A DNA stretch of 21,341 nt, from assembly GCA_035279875.1 (NCBI GenBank), contig DATEGX010000048.1, positions 1 to 21,341 on the forward strand, in the 5' to 3' direction. The notes beneath the pieces were generated by a model that saw nothing but the letters and a program-made list of their open reading frames with translations, did no database searches and was not told the origin of the DNA. Source of the DNA: JAMXLL01 sp035279875 (lineage in GTDB: Bacteria > Desulfobacterota > Binatia > Binatales > Binataceae). Positions 7,989 to 15,232 of the stretch are shown here, piece by piece. Both the position numbers and the translations under genes were made by a program. Positions within the stretch are counted from its first letter, which is position 1; every line of letters begins with the position of its first letter.

Positions 7989-8450
7989 ATGCGTGCTGTT
8001 TCACACGTCGCGATCGGTGTCAGCGATATGGATCGCGCGCTCAAATTTTATCGCGATTTGCTTGGCCTGCGAGTCACGCTCGACACGATGGAGCGCGTCG
8101 GCGGCCTCAAGACGATCTTCGCGAATCCGCAAAAGGGCGAGCGGCGCGCGGTTTACCTGCGCTTCGATGAGGGACCCCATGCGAGTTTCCTGGTCTTGTC
8201 ACAAAGCCCCGGCGCGGCCAACGGCAAGCCCTTGAAGGTCGACCAGGTGGGGGTTCATCACTTTTCCTTCTGGGTCGACGATCTGCGCGAGCGGGTCGAG
8301 AAGCTTAAGTCTGCCGGCGTACCAATCCTGGTGCCGCCTTATGAATCCGACACTCTTGCCTACGGAGAGGCGCCGGGCGGCAAGGTGCTGACCGCGTTAT
8401 TCGAGGATCCGGACGGAACGATTGTTCAGTTCGACCAGCGGCTTTCCTGA
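7989..8450 (+). CDS. VOC family (glyoxalase/dioxygenase superfamily) protein, copy 1
   Basis: A protein of 153 residues built from two beta-alpha-beta-beta-beta modules. Module 1 opens with SHVAIGV (metal ligand H6) and FYRDLLGL. Module 2 opens with VHHFSFWVDD (H90/H91) and ends FEDPDGTIVQ. In glyoxalase I, extradiol dioxygenases and methylmalonyl-CoA epimerase the residue ending this motif is a metal-binding Glu; here it is Gln147. The protein is probably metal-dependent, but its reaction (lyase, isomerase, epimerase or dioxygenase) cannot be assigned. It has a very strong ribosome binding site, AAAGGAGG, overlapping the amidohydrolase stop region. The next gene is a paralogue of the same length, so the two arose by tandem duplication. 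Confidence 0.87.
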   Translation: MRAVSHVAIGVSDMDRALKFYRDLLGLRVTLDTMERVGGLKTIFANPQKGERRAVYLRFDEGPHASFLVLSQSPGAANGKPLKVDQVGVHHFSFWVDDLRERVEKLKSAGVPILVPPYESDTLAYGEAPGGKVLTALFEDPDGTIVQFDQRLS

Positions 8451-8473
8451 CCAATTCGCCAAGGAGCGGAAAA

Positions 8474-8935
8474 ATGAACGGAATTTCTCACGTGGCTATC
8501 GGCGTCCGCGACATGGAGCGTTCCATCAAGTTCTACCGCGACCTGCTCGGCCTCGAGGTCAAGTACGACCATGAGCAACCAATCGGCGGCCTGGGGAATC
8601 TCTACGCCAATCCGCAGAAAGGCAAGCGCCGCGCCGCCCATCTGCACTATGGCAAGGGCGAGGGGCGCGGCTTCCTGGTGCTGACCGAAATGCCGGGCGG
8701 CACCCCGGGCGAAGCTATCAAGCTCGACGAGGTGGGCATTTCTCATTTCTCGTGGTGGGTTGACGATATTCGCGCGGTCCACGAAAAGCTGAAGTCTGCC
8801 GGGGTCAAAGTGCTGGTTCCACCCTCTGAAACGGACGCGGGCGGCTACGGCGAGACTTCCAGCCGCAAGTTCCTGACCTGTCTGTTCGAAGATCCTGACG
8901 GCATTATCGTGCAACTCGATCAGCGGGTAGTTTAG
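8474..8935 (+). CDS. VOC family protein, copy 2 (tandem paralogue)
   Basis: A protein of 153 residues that aligns with the preceding VOC protein end to end without gaps. Shared features are SHVAIGV (H6), FYRDLLGL, ANPQKG at 45-50, SHFSWWVDD (H91) and FEDPDGIIVQ ending in Gln147. It differs in the module-1 strand where a second ligand is expected: here AAHLHY (H56, H58), against AVYLRF in copy 1. The two may therefore bind different metals, act on different substrates, or form a heterodimer, since VOC active sites often form between modules or subunits. AAGGAG lies 8 nt before the ATG. The gap from copy 1 is 23 nt, consistent with one transcript. Confidence 0.87.
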   Translation: MNGISHVAIGVRDMERSIKFYRDLLGLEVKYDHEQPIGGLGNLYANPQKGKRRAAHLHYGKGEGRGFLVLTEMPGGTPGEAIKLDEVGISHFSWWVDDIRAVHEKLKSAGVKVLVPPSETDAGGYGETSSRKFLTCLFEDPDGIIVQLDQRVV

Positions 8936-9058
8936 CTGGACCCGTATCCGGACGCTGCCGCCGATTGACCTCAAGCGGCCAACTAATGGAGATTGTGGGC
9001 GCCCGGTCCGGTGAAGCTTGGAGCGAAACGTTCGAGGAGCGGGGGCAGACGACATTCA

Positions 9059-10300
9059 ATGTTGAGCCATTGCAAGGTACTCGATCTGACCACCGAACGG
9101 GGGATGCTTTGCGGCCAGATCTTCGGTGACCTTGGCGCCGACGTGATCAAGGTGGAACCGATTGGCGGGTCGCCGGTGCGGCGGCTCGCGCCGTTTTTCG
9201 GCGATCAGCCGGGTCCTGAGCGGTCCGTCTACTGGTGGGCCTACAATCGCAACAAGCGCGGCATGACACTCGACCTTGAACGCGACGAAGGCCGCAATAT
9301 CCTGCGCGAACTGGCGAAAAAGGCCGACTTTATCCTCGAATCCGAAAATCCCGGCGCGCTCGCCAGGCTCGGACTCGGTTATCGCGATTTGAGCGCGCTG
9401 AATCCGGCCCTGGTGATGGTTTCGATAACGCCGTTTGGCCAGGAAGGCCCCAAAGCGAGTTACGCCGACAGCGACCTCATCATCATGGCGGCTGGCGGCG
9501 TACTGATTCTTTACGGCGACGAAGACCGGCCGCCAATCAGGATGAGTGTGCCGCAAGCTTACCTGCATGCCTCGGTCGACGCGGTCGCGGCTGCCCTGAT
9601 CGCCTATTACGAGAGGCTCGACTCCGGCCTCGGCCAGCAAATCGACGTTTCCGCGCAGGAGAGCATCGGACTGGCGAACCAATCCACCGCGTTGGCCGCG
9701 CCAATCGGCGGCGAGGATACCGGACGGATGGCAGGCGGCGCCAAGCTCGGGCCCATTCGGGTACCGTTGGTATGGAAAGCCAGGGATGGACAAGTCTCCT
9801 GCGTTTTCCTGTTCGGCACGGCCTTGGGACCGTTTACCCGCAAGCTGATCGATTATCTCCATGATCAGAACGCCTGCGACCAGCAAATGCGCGAAACCGA
9901 CTGGATTAGCTACGGCGAAGGGCTGCTCACGGGGCGGATACCGATGGAGGACTACGAGCGCAAAAAGGCGGTCATCGCGGAGTTCCTCAGTCAACGCACC
10001 AAGGCGGAATTGTTCGAGGCGGCGCGCGCGCATAATTTGCTGATCGCGCCGGTCTCGACCATGGACGATGTGCTGCAAAATCCGCAATTCGCCGCGCGCG
10101 AATACTGGCGCCAATTGACGCATCCCGAGACTGGTGTGGCGATGAGCTATCCCGGTCCGTTTGCCCGCTTCGGCGCAACTCCGATTCAGTTTCGCCGCCG
10201 GCCGCCCGTGGTGGGCGAGCACAATCGCGAGGTCTTGGCCGGACAATTGGGTCTGAGCGAGTCAGAATTCGCCGAGCTTCAGAAGAAGGGGATCATCTGA
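9059..10300 (+). CDS. CaiB/BaiF class III CoA-transferase, subunit with catalytic Asp
   Basis: A protein of 413 residues in the class III CoA-transferase family, which moves CoA from an acyl-CoA donor to a free carboxylic acid. Typical features are an N-terminal KVLDLT, GDLGADVIKVEP (23-34), NRNKRGMTLDL (63-73) and a C-terminal region ending GEHNREVL. The catalytic Asp expected about 8 residues after the GQEGP motif is present as D139 (ADSDLIIMAAGG). ATG 9059 is chosen because the family motif starts at once after it; the frame is open upstream to TTG 8993 but that stretch has no family similarity. No strong ribosome binding site is seen. The stop overlaps the next CoA-transferase start by one base (TGATG), so the pair is translationally coupled. 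Confidence 0.9.
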   Translation: MLSHCKVLDLTTERGMLCGQIFGDLGADVIKVEPIGGSPVRRLAPFFGDQPGPERSVYWWAYNRNKRGMTLDLERDEGRNILRELAKKADFILESENPGALARLGLGYRDLSALNPALVMVSITPFGQEGPKASYADSDLIIMAAGGVLILYGDEDRPPIRMSVPQAYLHASVDAVAAALIAYYERLDSGLGQQIDVSAQESIGLANQSTALAAPIGGEDTGRMAGGAKLGPIRVPLVWKARDGQVSCVFLFGTALGPFTRKLIDYLHDQNACDQQMRETDWISYGEGLLTGRIPMEDYERKKAVIAEFLSQRTKAELFEAARAHNLLIAPVSTMDDVLQNPQFAAREYWRQLTHPETGVAMSYPGPFARFGATPIQFRRRPPVVGEHNREVLAGQLGLSESEFAELQKKGII

Positions 10301-11517
10301 TGGCGCGCAAATTGCCGCTCGAAGGCGTGAAGATCCTCGACTTCATGTGGGTGCTCGCCGGTCCGGGTATCTCGCGCATCATGGCCGACTACGGCGCGAC
10401 GGTTATCCGGGTCGAATCGACCAATCGCACCGATCCGACCCGCACCGTCGGGCCCTTCCAGAACGGCAAGTCCAGCGCCGAAGGCTCGGCCCTATGGGGC
10501 AACAACAACGCGGGTAAGTACGGGATTACGCTCGATTTATCGACCGCGGGCGCCCGCGCCATCGTGATGGACCTGGTCAAATGGGCCGATGTCGTCTCCG
10601 AGTCGTTTTCGCCCAAGGCGATGCGTGCATGGGGCTTCGATTACGAATCGCTGCGCCAGGTGAAACCCGATCTCATCATGATCAGCACCTGCCTGATGGG
10701 ACAGACCGGCCCCCTTTCGCGCTTTGCGGGTTTCGGCAATCTGGCTGCAGCGCTATGCGGATTTTACAACCTGGTTGGATGGCCCGATCGGCCGCCTTCG
10801 GGGCCGTTCAGCGCCTATACCGACTATATCGCGCCGCGCTTTGGCACGGTCGCCCTGATGGCCGCGCTGATCCATCGCAAGTTGACCGGCGAGGGGCAGT
10901 ATATCGACCAGGCGCAAGCGGAGTCAGCGCTGCATTTTCTGACCCTCCCAATCATCGATTATTCCGCCAACCGGCGTGCCTATACGCCGGTCGAGAACCG
11001 CGATCTCTATCACGCCCCGCACGGCGTCTATCCTGCCGCCGGAGACGACCGGTGGGTCGCGATTGCCTGCCGAGACGACAAGGATTGGCGGGCGATGTGC
11101 GCCACGATGGGCCAATCAGGGCTGGCCGACGACCTCCGGTTCAAGGACTTTGCCGGGCGCCAGACCAACCGCGCCGCGCTCGACCAATTGATCGCTGAAT
11201 GGACCAGCGGACTCGACGCCCATGAGGTCGAGCATCGCTTGCAGCAAGCGGGGGTGCCGGCGCACACCGTTCAGAACGCGCAAGATATACACGCGGACCC
11301 CCAGATGAGCCATCGAGAGCATTTCGTTCAGGTGCCTCATCCCGAGCTGGGCAAGACCTGGGTCGAGAACTCTCGCTTCAGGCTGTCGCGCACGCCGGCC
11401 CGCGTCGAGCGTCCAGCACCGACCCTCGGGGAGCATAATCAATACGTGCTTCAGGAAGTCCTGGGCTACGATGAGGAGCGGATTGCCGAACTCGTCGGGC
11501 AGGGGGCACTCGGTTAA
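10300..11517 (+). CDS. CaiB/BaiF class III CoA-transferase, subunit lacking the catalytic Asp
   Basis: A protein of 405 residues in the same family as the preceding gene: VKILDF, YGATVIRVES (31-40), NNNAGKYGITLDL (68-80) and the C-terminal GEHNQYVL. After the GQTGP motif (134-138), the gap-free position of the catalytic Asp is Gly146, followed by Asn147 (FAGFGNLAAAL). The enzyme probably cannot form the acyl-Asp anhydride by itself. With the one-base overlap with an Asp-containing paralogue, this suggests a two-subunit enzyme such as BbsE/BbsF (succinyl-CoA:benzylsuccinate CoA-transferase). An independent protein with another role is possible. Ile/Val-rich N-terminal Rossmann-like features are intact, so it is not a decaying gene. 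Confidence 0.88.
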   Translation: MARKLPLEGVKILDFMWVLAGPGISRIMADYGATVIRVESTNRTDPTRTVGPFQNGKSSAEGSALWGNNNAGKYGITLDLSTAGARAIVMDLVKWADVVSESFSPKAMRAWGFDYESLRQVKPDLIMISTCLMGQTGPLSRFAGFGNLAAALCGFYNLVGWPDRPPSGPFSAYTDYIAPRFGTVALMAALIHRKLTGEGQYIDQAQAESALHFLTLPIIDYSANRRAYTPVENRDLYHAPHGVYPAAGDDRWVAIACRDDKDWRAMCATMGQSGLADDLRFKDFAGRQTNRAALDQLIAEWTSGLDAHEVEHRLQQAGVPAHTVQNAQDIHADPQMSHREHFVQVPHPELGKTWVENSRFRLSRTPARVERPAPTLGEHNQYVLQEVLGYDEERIAELVGQGALG

Positions 11518-11575
11518 AAGCAGCTACCACGCGCCCGAGGCCGCCGGGGTGCGGTCGGGCTGGAAGGAGATCACA

Positions 11576-12490
11576 GTGGCATCGGTTGATTTTGGCGCAG
11601 CGCTCCCGACTATGAAGGGAGTTCCCGAGTTCGCCCGCAAGGCGGAGAGCCTCGGGTACGAGTACCTGTGCTCCGGCGAGCACATGATGTTTCACGGGCC
11701 CGTGCCCAATTCGCTTATCAACCTGGCGGTGGCCGCCGGCGCAACCAGCCGGATCAAGCTGATGAGCACGGTGGTGCTGCTGCCGCTGTATACACCGATG
11801 GTGGTGGCGAAGCTGACGTCGGCGCTCGACGTCGCCTCCGACGGCCGTTATCACATGGGAATCGGCGTCGGCGGCGAGTTTCCCAAGGAATTCGAGGCTT
11901 GCGGGGTGCCGGTCAAACAGCGCGGCTCGCGCTCCAACGAAGCACTCGAGGTGATCACCAAGCTCTGGACGGAGAAGAACGTCACCTTCGACGGTCGCTA
12001 CAGCAAGTTTTCCGGCGTGACCCTCGATCCCCATCCGGCGCAAAAGCCTCATCCGCCGATTTGGGTAGCGGGCCGCAAGGAGCCCGCAATGCGCCGCGCG
12101 GCGCTCTATGCCGACGGCTGGATTCCCTACATGTACACGCCCGAGATGCTCCATGAGAGCCTCGAGAAGATTCATCAGTTCGGCAAGGAAGCCCGACGCG
12201 ACCTGAGCAAATTCCGCCCTGGGCTGTTCATCTTCGCTTCGGTTTACCCGGATCGCGAGGAAGCCCGCGAGCAGGCGGCGCGAGCGCTGGGCAAGAACTA
12301 CGCACAGGACTTCTCCAAGATCGCGGGCCGCTACACCCTGTACGGCAATCCCGAAGACTGCCGCAAGCGGCTAAAGGAGTACGTCGACGCGGGTGCGCGC
12401 ACGGTGCTGATTAGCTGGGCCTGCCGCCAGACCGATATCGAGCAGAATATGAAGCTGGTCGCCGAGGAAGTCGCACCGGCGTTCAGGTAA
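11576..12490 (+). CDS. LLM class (luciferase-like, probably F420-dependent) oxidoreductase
   Basis: A protein of 304 residues of the bacterial luciferase-like TIM-barrel family. Recognisable segments are the N-terminal FGAALPT, YLCSGEHMMF (30-39) after the second strand, the STVVLLPLYTPM strand-loop, and the glycine-rich GIGVGGEF at 95-102. PHPPIWVAGRKEPAMRRAA is the cofactor phosphate-binding region. Most proteins of this exact pattern (TIGR03619-like) are thought to use coenzyme F420, though FMN is possible. It would catalyse a hydride transfer in the same pathway as the CoA-transferases. GTG 11576 is chosen for AAGGAG 7 nt upstream; the frame is open back to 11471 but that part overlaps the CoA-transferase gene and has no family similarity. 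Confidence 0.88.
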   Translation: MASVDFGAALPTMKGVPEFARKAESLGYEYLCSGEHMMFHGPVPNSLINLAVAAGATSRIKLMSTVVLLPLYTPMVVAKLTSALDVASDGRYHMGIGVGGEFPKEFEACGVPVKQRGSRSNEALEVITKLWTEKNVTFDGRYSKFSGVTLDPHPAQKPHPPIWVAGRKEPAMRRAALYADGWIPYMYTPEMLHESLEKIHQFGKEARRDLSKFRPGLFIFASVYPDREEAREQAARALGKNYAQDFSKIAGRYTLYGNPEDCRKRLKEYVDAGARTVLISWACRQTDIEQNMKLVAEEVAPAFR

Positions 12491-12577
12491 GGCACGATTC
12501 TGCGCGAGCTGCAGGGCTGGATACGCCTTCGCCGATTAAGTGAGGAATGGCGTCCGCGGGCGGTCGCGTGCGCTGTC

Positions 12578-14152
12578 GTGTGCGCGACGCTCGCCGCGAT
12601 GCTTCTTGCCTCCGGCTCGCGGGCTGGCGCGCAAAGCAGCGGGGCCGTTGGCGCGTCCGATGCGCTCGTCGCGATGGCCGAGGGACGTTTCGGTGTATTG
12701 AGCGCAGGCGAGCTACGGATGATTCGCGGGGCGCCGAACCGCGAATTGGTCTGGATCTCGCCGGTCGCGGATCCTGACGCTGCGATTAACGATCCCGCCA
12801 AATCGCAAAACTGGGGCAAGGACCGAACGATTCGCGCCGACGTTCTGGCCTGGCTGATCACCGATGCCGACGCCTCGAAACTGGTCCATCCGAGCGGCGT
12901 TGGAATAGCCGCCGCGCGGATCGAAGGCTTGCTCGATCTGTCGTATCTCAATGTGATCCATCCACTGACGTTGCTCGACTGCGCCCTGCCCGCCGGAATC
13001 GACCTTTCGCGCGCCCATGCCGAGAGCATCGACCTGCGGCGAAGCTGGACCGGACCGATCACGGGCGACCTGACGGTTGTGCATGACGATCTGAACCTGG
13101 TCCTCGGGCGCTACGGCAGCATCAGCCTGTTTCGCGCGGAGATCGGCGGCAATCTCGATTGCAGCGCCAGCCATCTGATCGGCGATCCGCCGCTGGGCGC
13201 ACAGCTCGCGACGATTAACGGCGACGCGGTTTTTCACAACGGATTTGAAACCGCTGGTGTAATAGACCTCCGGCTGGCGCGGATTGGCGAGTCGCTCAGC
13301 GTCAACGATGCGCATTTCGTCGGCTCGGGCGACAACGGCATAAACGCCGAACGCGCGACGATCGGCGGGACACTGTACTGGGTCGATATCAAGACCACGC
13401 CGCGCACCGTGCTGGATTTGAGCGACGCTCATGCGGGTTCGCTGTGGGACGATGAAGCAAGCTGGCCGGCAGCCGGCAATCTCAATCTTGACGGCTTCGT
13501 ATACGGTGACTTCGCGGGCGGCCCCAACGACGCCTTCAGCCGCTTGCGATGGCTTCGGCGCCAGCCGCAGGCCCTGCTGGCGCAGCCGCAACCCTACCGG
13601 CAACTCGCCCTTGTGCTGCGCGAAGAAGGGGCGCAAGAGGGAGCCGTGCGGGTCGAGGTTGCGCGAGAGACTGCCCTCACCAGTTATGGCCAGATGGGTT
13701 TGGCGACATGGCTGTGGCGCCAGGCCTTGCGCGCCACCATCGGCTATGGCTACCGGCCGCTGCGCGCGCTCTGGTGGATACTCGGGTTCGTCCTGATTGG
13801 CACTGCGCTGTTCCGATGGGGATACGACGCCCGCTTGATTACTCCGACGGAGGAAGGCGCCTATCGCGAATTCATCAAAAGTGGTGAACCGCCGCGTCAT
13901 TACCCGCCTTTCAGCAGCTTCGTGTATTCGCTCGAAAATTTCCTGCCTGTGGTCGACCTCCATCAAGGTTCATACTGGCGGCCCAACCCGTTTCATCGCC
14001 CAGCCAATCCCCGGAGGCGGCGGTTAAAATGGGGCGACGAGACGATTTCGGCGCGTCTGCTGCGCTGTTACCTGTGGATTCATATCCTGGCCGGTTGGAC
14101 GATTACGCCGTTGCTGTTCGCAGGGCTCGCGGGTCTATTGCGCAGCGATTAA
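12578..14152 (+). CDS. uncharacterised exported/membrane protein with beta-helix-like repeats
   Basis: I do not recognise a named family. The N terminus has an Ala/Leu-rich hydrophobic stretch followed by SRAGAQS, likely a signal peptide. Residues from about 100 to 290 contain loose repeats of about 20 residues (for example GIDLSRAHAESIDL, AEIGGNLDCSASHL, LARIGESLSVNDAHF, ATIGGTLYWVDI, VLDLSDAHAGSLW), suggesting a right-handed beta-helix. The C-terminal third has two hydrophobic segments (ALWWILGFVLIGTALF and IHILAGWTITPLLFAGLAGLL) flanking FVYSLENFLPVVDLHQG, a motif I recall only from uncharacterised membrane proteins. The start is uncertain. GTG 12578 lacks a ribosome binding site and the frame is open back to the previous stop, where no ATG/GTG/TTG is better placed. 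A good-looking GAGG...ATG at 12547 is in another frame. Confidence 0.7.
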   Translation: MCATLAAMLLASGSRAGAQSSGAVGASDALVAMAEGRFGVLSAGELRMIRGAPNRELVWISPVADPDAAINDPAKSQNWGKDRTIRADVLAWLITDADASKLVHPSGVGIAAARIEGLLDLSYLNVIHPLTLLDCALPAGIDLSRAHAESIDLRRSWTGPITGDLTVVHDDLNLVLGRYGSISLFRAEIGGNLDCSASHLIGDPPLGAQLATINGDAVFHNGFETAGVIDLRLARIGESLSVNDAHFVGSGDNGINAERATIGGTLYWVDIKTTPRTVLDLSDAHAGSLWDDEASWPAAGNLNLDGFVYGDFAGGPNDAFSRLRWLRRQPQALLAQPQPYRQLALVLREEGAQEGAVRVEVARETALTSYGQMGLATWLWRQALRATIGYGYRPLRALWWILGFVLIGTALFRWGYDARLITPTEEGAYREFIKSGEPPRHYPPFSSFVYSLENFLPVVDLHQGSYWRPNPFHRPANPRRRRLKWGDETISARLLRCYLWIHILAGWTITPLLFAGLAGLLRSD

Positions 14153-14265
14153 GCCGCCAGCGACCAGCAGCCAAATCTGGTGCTGATGCCATCGGTGGGC
14201 TAGGCTCCCAAGCCGGAAATTACGCGGGGCCGGGATTGCCCGGTTTCCATCAAGGAGATTTTGCA

Positions 14266-15150
14266 ATGGCAAGTCCGCAACTCAAGACGGCGATCGATGC
14301 AATGAAGGCCATGGCGTCGGCCCCGGCCACTACTCCGCAAGAGATGCGCAAGATGTTCGAGACCATGGCAGTGCCTCCGCCAGCCGATATCAAGTGCGAG
14401 CCGGTCAAAGCCGGAGGGGTCGCAGCCGAATGGGTCTCGGCGCCCGGGGCGGCGGCCGATCGCGCGGTGCTCTACCTGCACGGTGGCGGTTACGTAATCG
14501 GGTCGATCAAAACTCATCGCGACCTGATGGGCCGCATCTCCCGCGCCGCCAAGGCCCGAGTGCTGGGAATCGACTACCGGCTGGCGCCGGAGAGCCCTTT
14601 CCCGGCGGCGGTCGACGACTCCGTAGCAGCCTACCGATGGATGCTGGAGCAGAGCCTCAAGCCCTCGCGGATCGCAGTGGCGGGCGACTCGGCGGGCGGC
14701 GGGTTGACGGTTGCCGCGCTGGTTGCAATTCGCGACGCCAAGCTGCCCGTGCCTGCGGTCGGGGTCTGTATGTCGCCGTGGGTGGATCTCGAGGGTATCG
14801 GAGAATCGATGAAGACCCGCGACCAGGCCGACCCGGTGGTCCATCGCGACGGATTGGTGCAGATGGCCAAGGCATACCTGGCCGGCAAGGACCCGCGGAC
14901 CCCGTTGGCCGCGCCGCTCTATGCCGACCTTAAGGGCCTGCCGTCGCTACTGATTCAGGTGGGTGATGCCGAGACGCTGCTGGACGACTCCAACCGGCTG
15001 GCCGAGCGTGCGCGCGCTGCCGGAGTCCAGGTGAAGCTCGAAGTATGGCCGGAAATGATCCACGTATGGCAGCTTTTCGCTAACTTTCTGCCCGAGGGTC
15101 AGGAAGCCATCGACGGGCTGGGTCAATTCATCAACCAGCATACCGCCTGA
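14266..15150 (+). CDS. alpha/beta hydrolase, hormone-sensitive lipase (family IV esterase) type
   Basis: A carboxylesterase of 294 residues. The oxyanion-hole motif HGGGY is at 72-76, DYRLAPE at 103-109 and the nucleophile elbow GDSAGG with Ser142 at 140-145. The catalytic acid lies in VGDAETLLDD (D234 or E236) and the His is H266 (EMIHVWQ), so the triad is complete. It hydrolyses short to medium acyl esters or acts on lactones. With the Baeyer-Villiger-type monooxygenase 4 kb away it could open a lactone or ester product, but the two are not co-transcribed. There is no signal peptide. The start has AAGGAG 8 nt upstream. It ends about 30 nt before a strong terminator. Confidence 0.92.
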   Translation: MASPQLKTAIDAMKAMASAPATTPQEMRKMFETMAVPPPADIKCEPVKAGGVAAEWVSAPGAAADRAVLYLHGGGYVIGSIKTHRDLMGRISRAAKARVLGIDYRLAPESPFPAAVDDSVAAYRWMLEQSLKPSRIAVAGDSAGGGLTVAALVAIRDAKLPVPAVGVCMSPWVDLEGIGESMKTRDQADPVVHRDGLVQMAKAYLAGKDPRTPLAAPLYADLKGLPSLLIQVGDAETLLDDSNRLAERARAAGVQVKLEVWPEMIHVWQLFANFLPEGQEAIDGLGQFINQHTA

Positions 15151-15180
15151 CAATTCTCACAACCGGATTTCCCGTAAAAG

Positions 15181-15213
15181 CAAGGCCCTGCGCATCTGCG
15201 CGGGGCCTTGTTT
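15181..15213. terminator. bidirectional intrinsic terminator
   Basis: A 13-bp stem (left 15181-15193, right 15198-15210, one G-T wobble) closes a 4-nt loop ATCT. The plus strand continues with TTT; the minus strand has CTTTTAC after the stem. It lies between the convergent esterase and D-Ala-D-Ala carboxypeptidase genes and can end both transcripts. Confidence 0.88.
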
Positions 15214-15232
15214 GCGCGGAGAGGGCTAAAGG

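Noticed and set aside
6779..8044. Long minus-strand open frame opposite the amidohydrolase
   Set aside because: Mirror of the real coding frame, with no domain signature or ribosome binding site.
7989..8935. VOC pair as classical extradiol dioxygenases
   Set aside because: Both lack the Glu that completes the iron-binding triad and are only 153 residues long.
9056..10246. Long minus-strand open frame opposite the first CoA-transferase
   Set aside because: Same reason: antisense to a gene with intact catalytic motifs.
12713..13966. Long minus-strand open frame opposite the repeat protein
   Set aside because: The plus-strand frame has a signal sequence, repeats and membrane segments; the minus frame is Arg/Gln-rich without structure.
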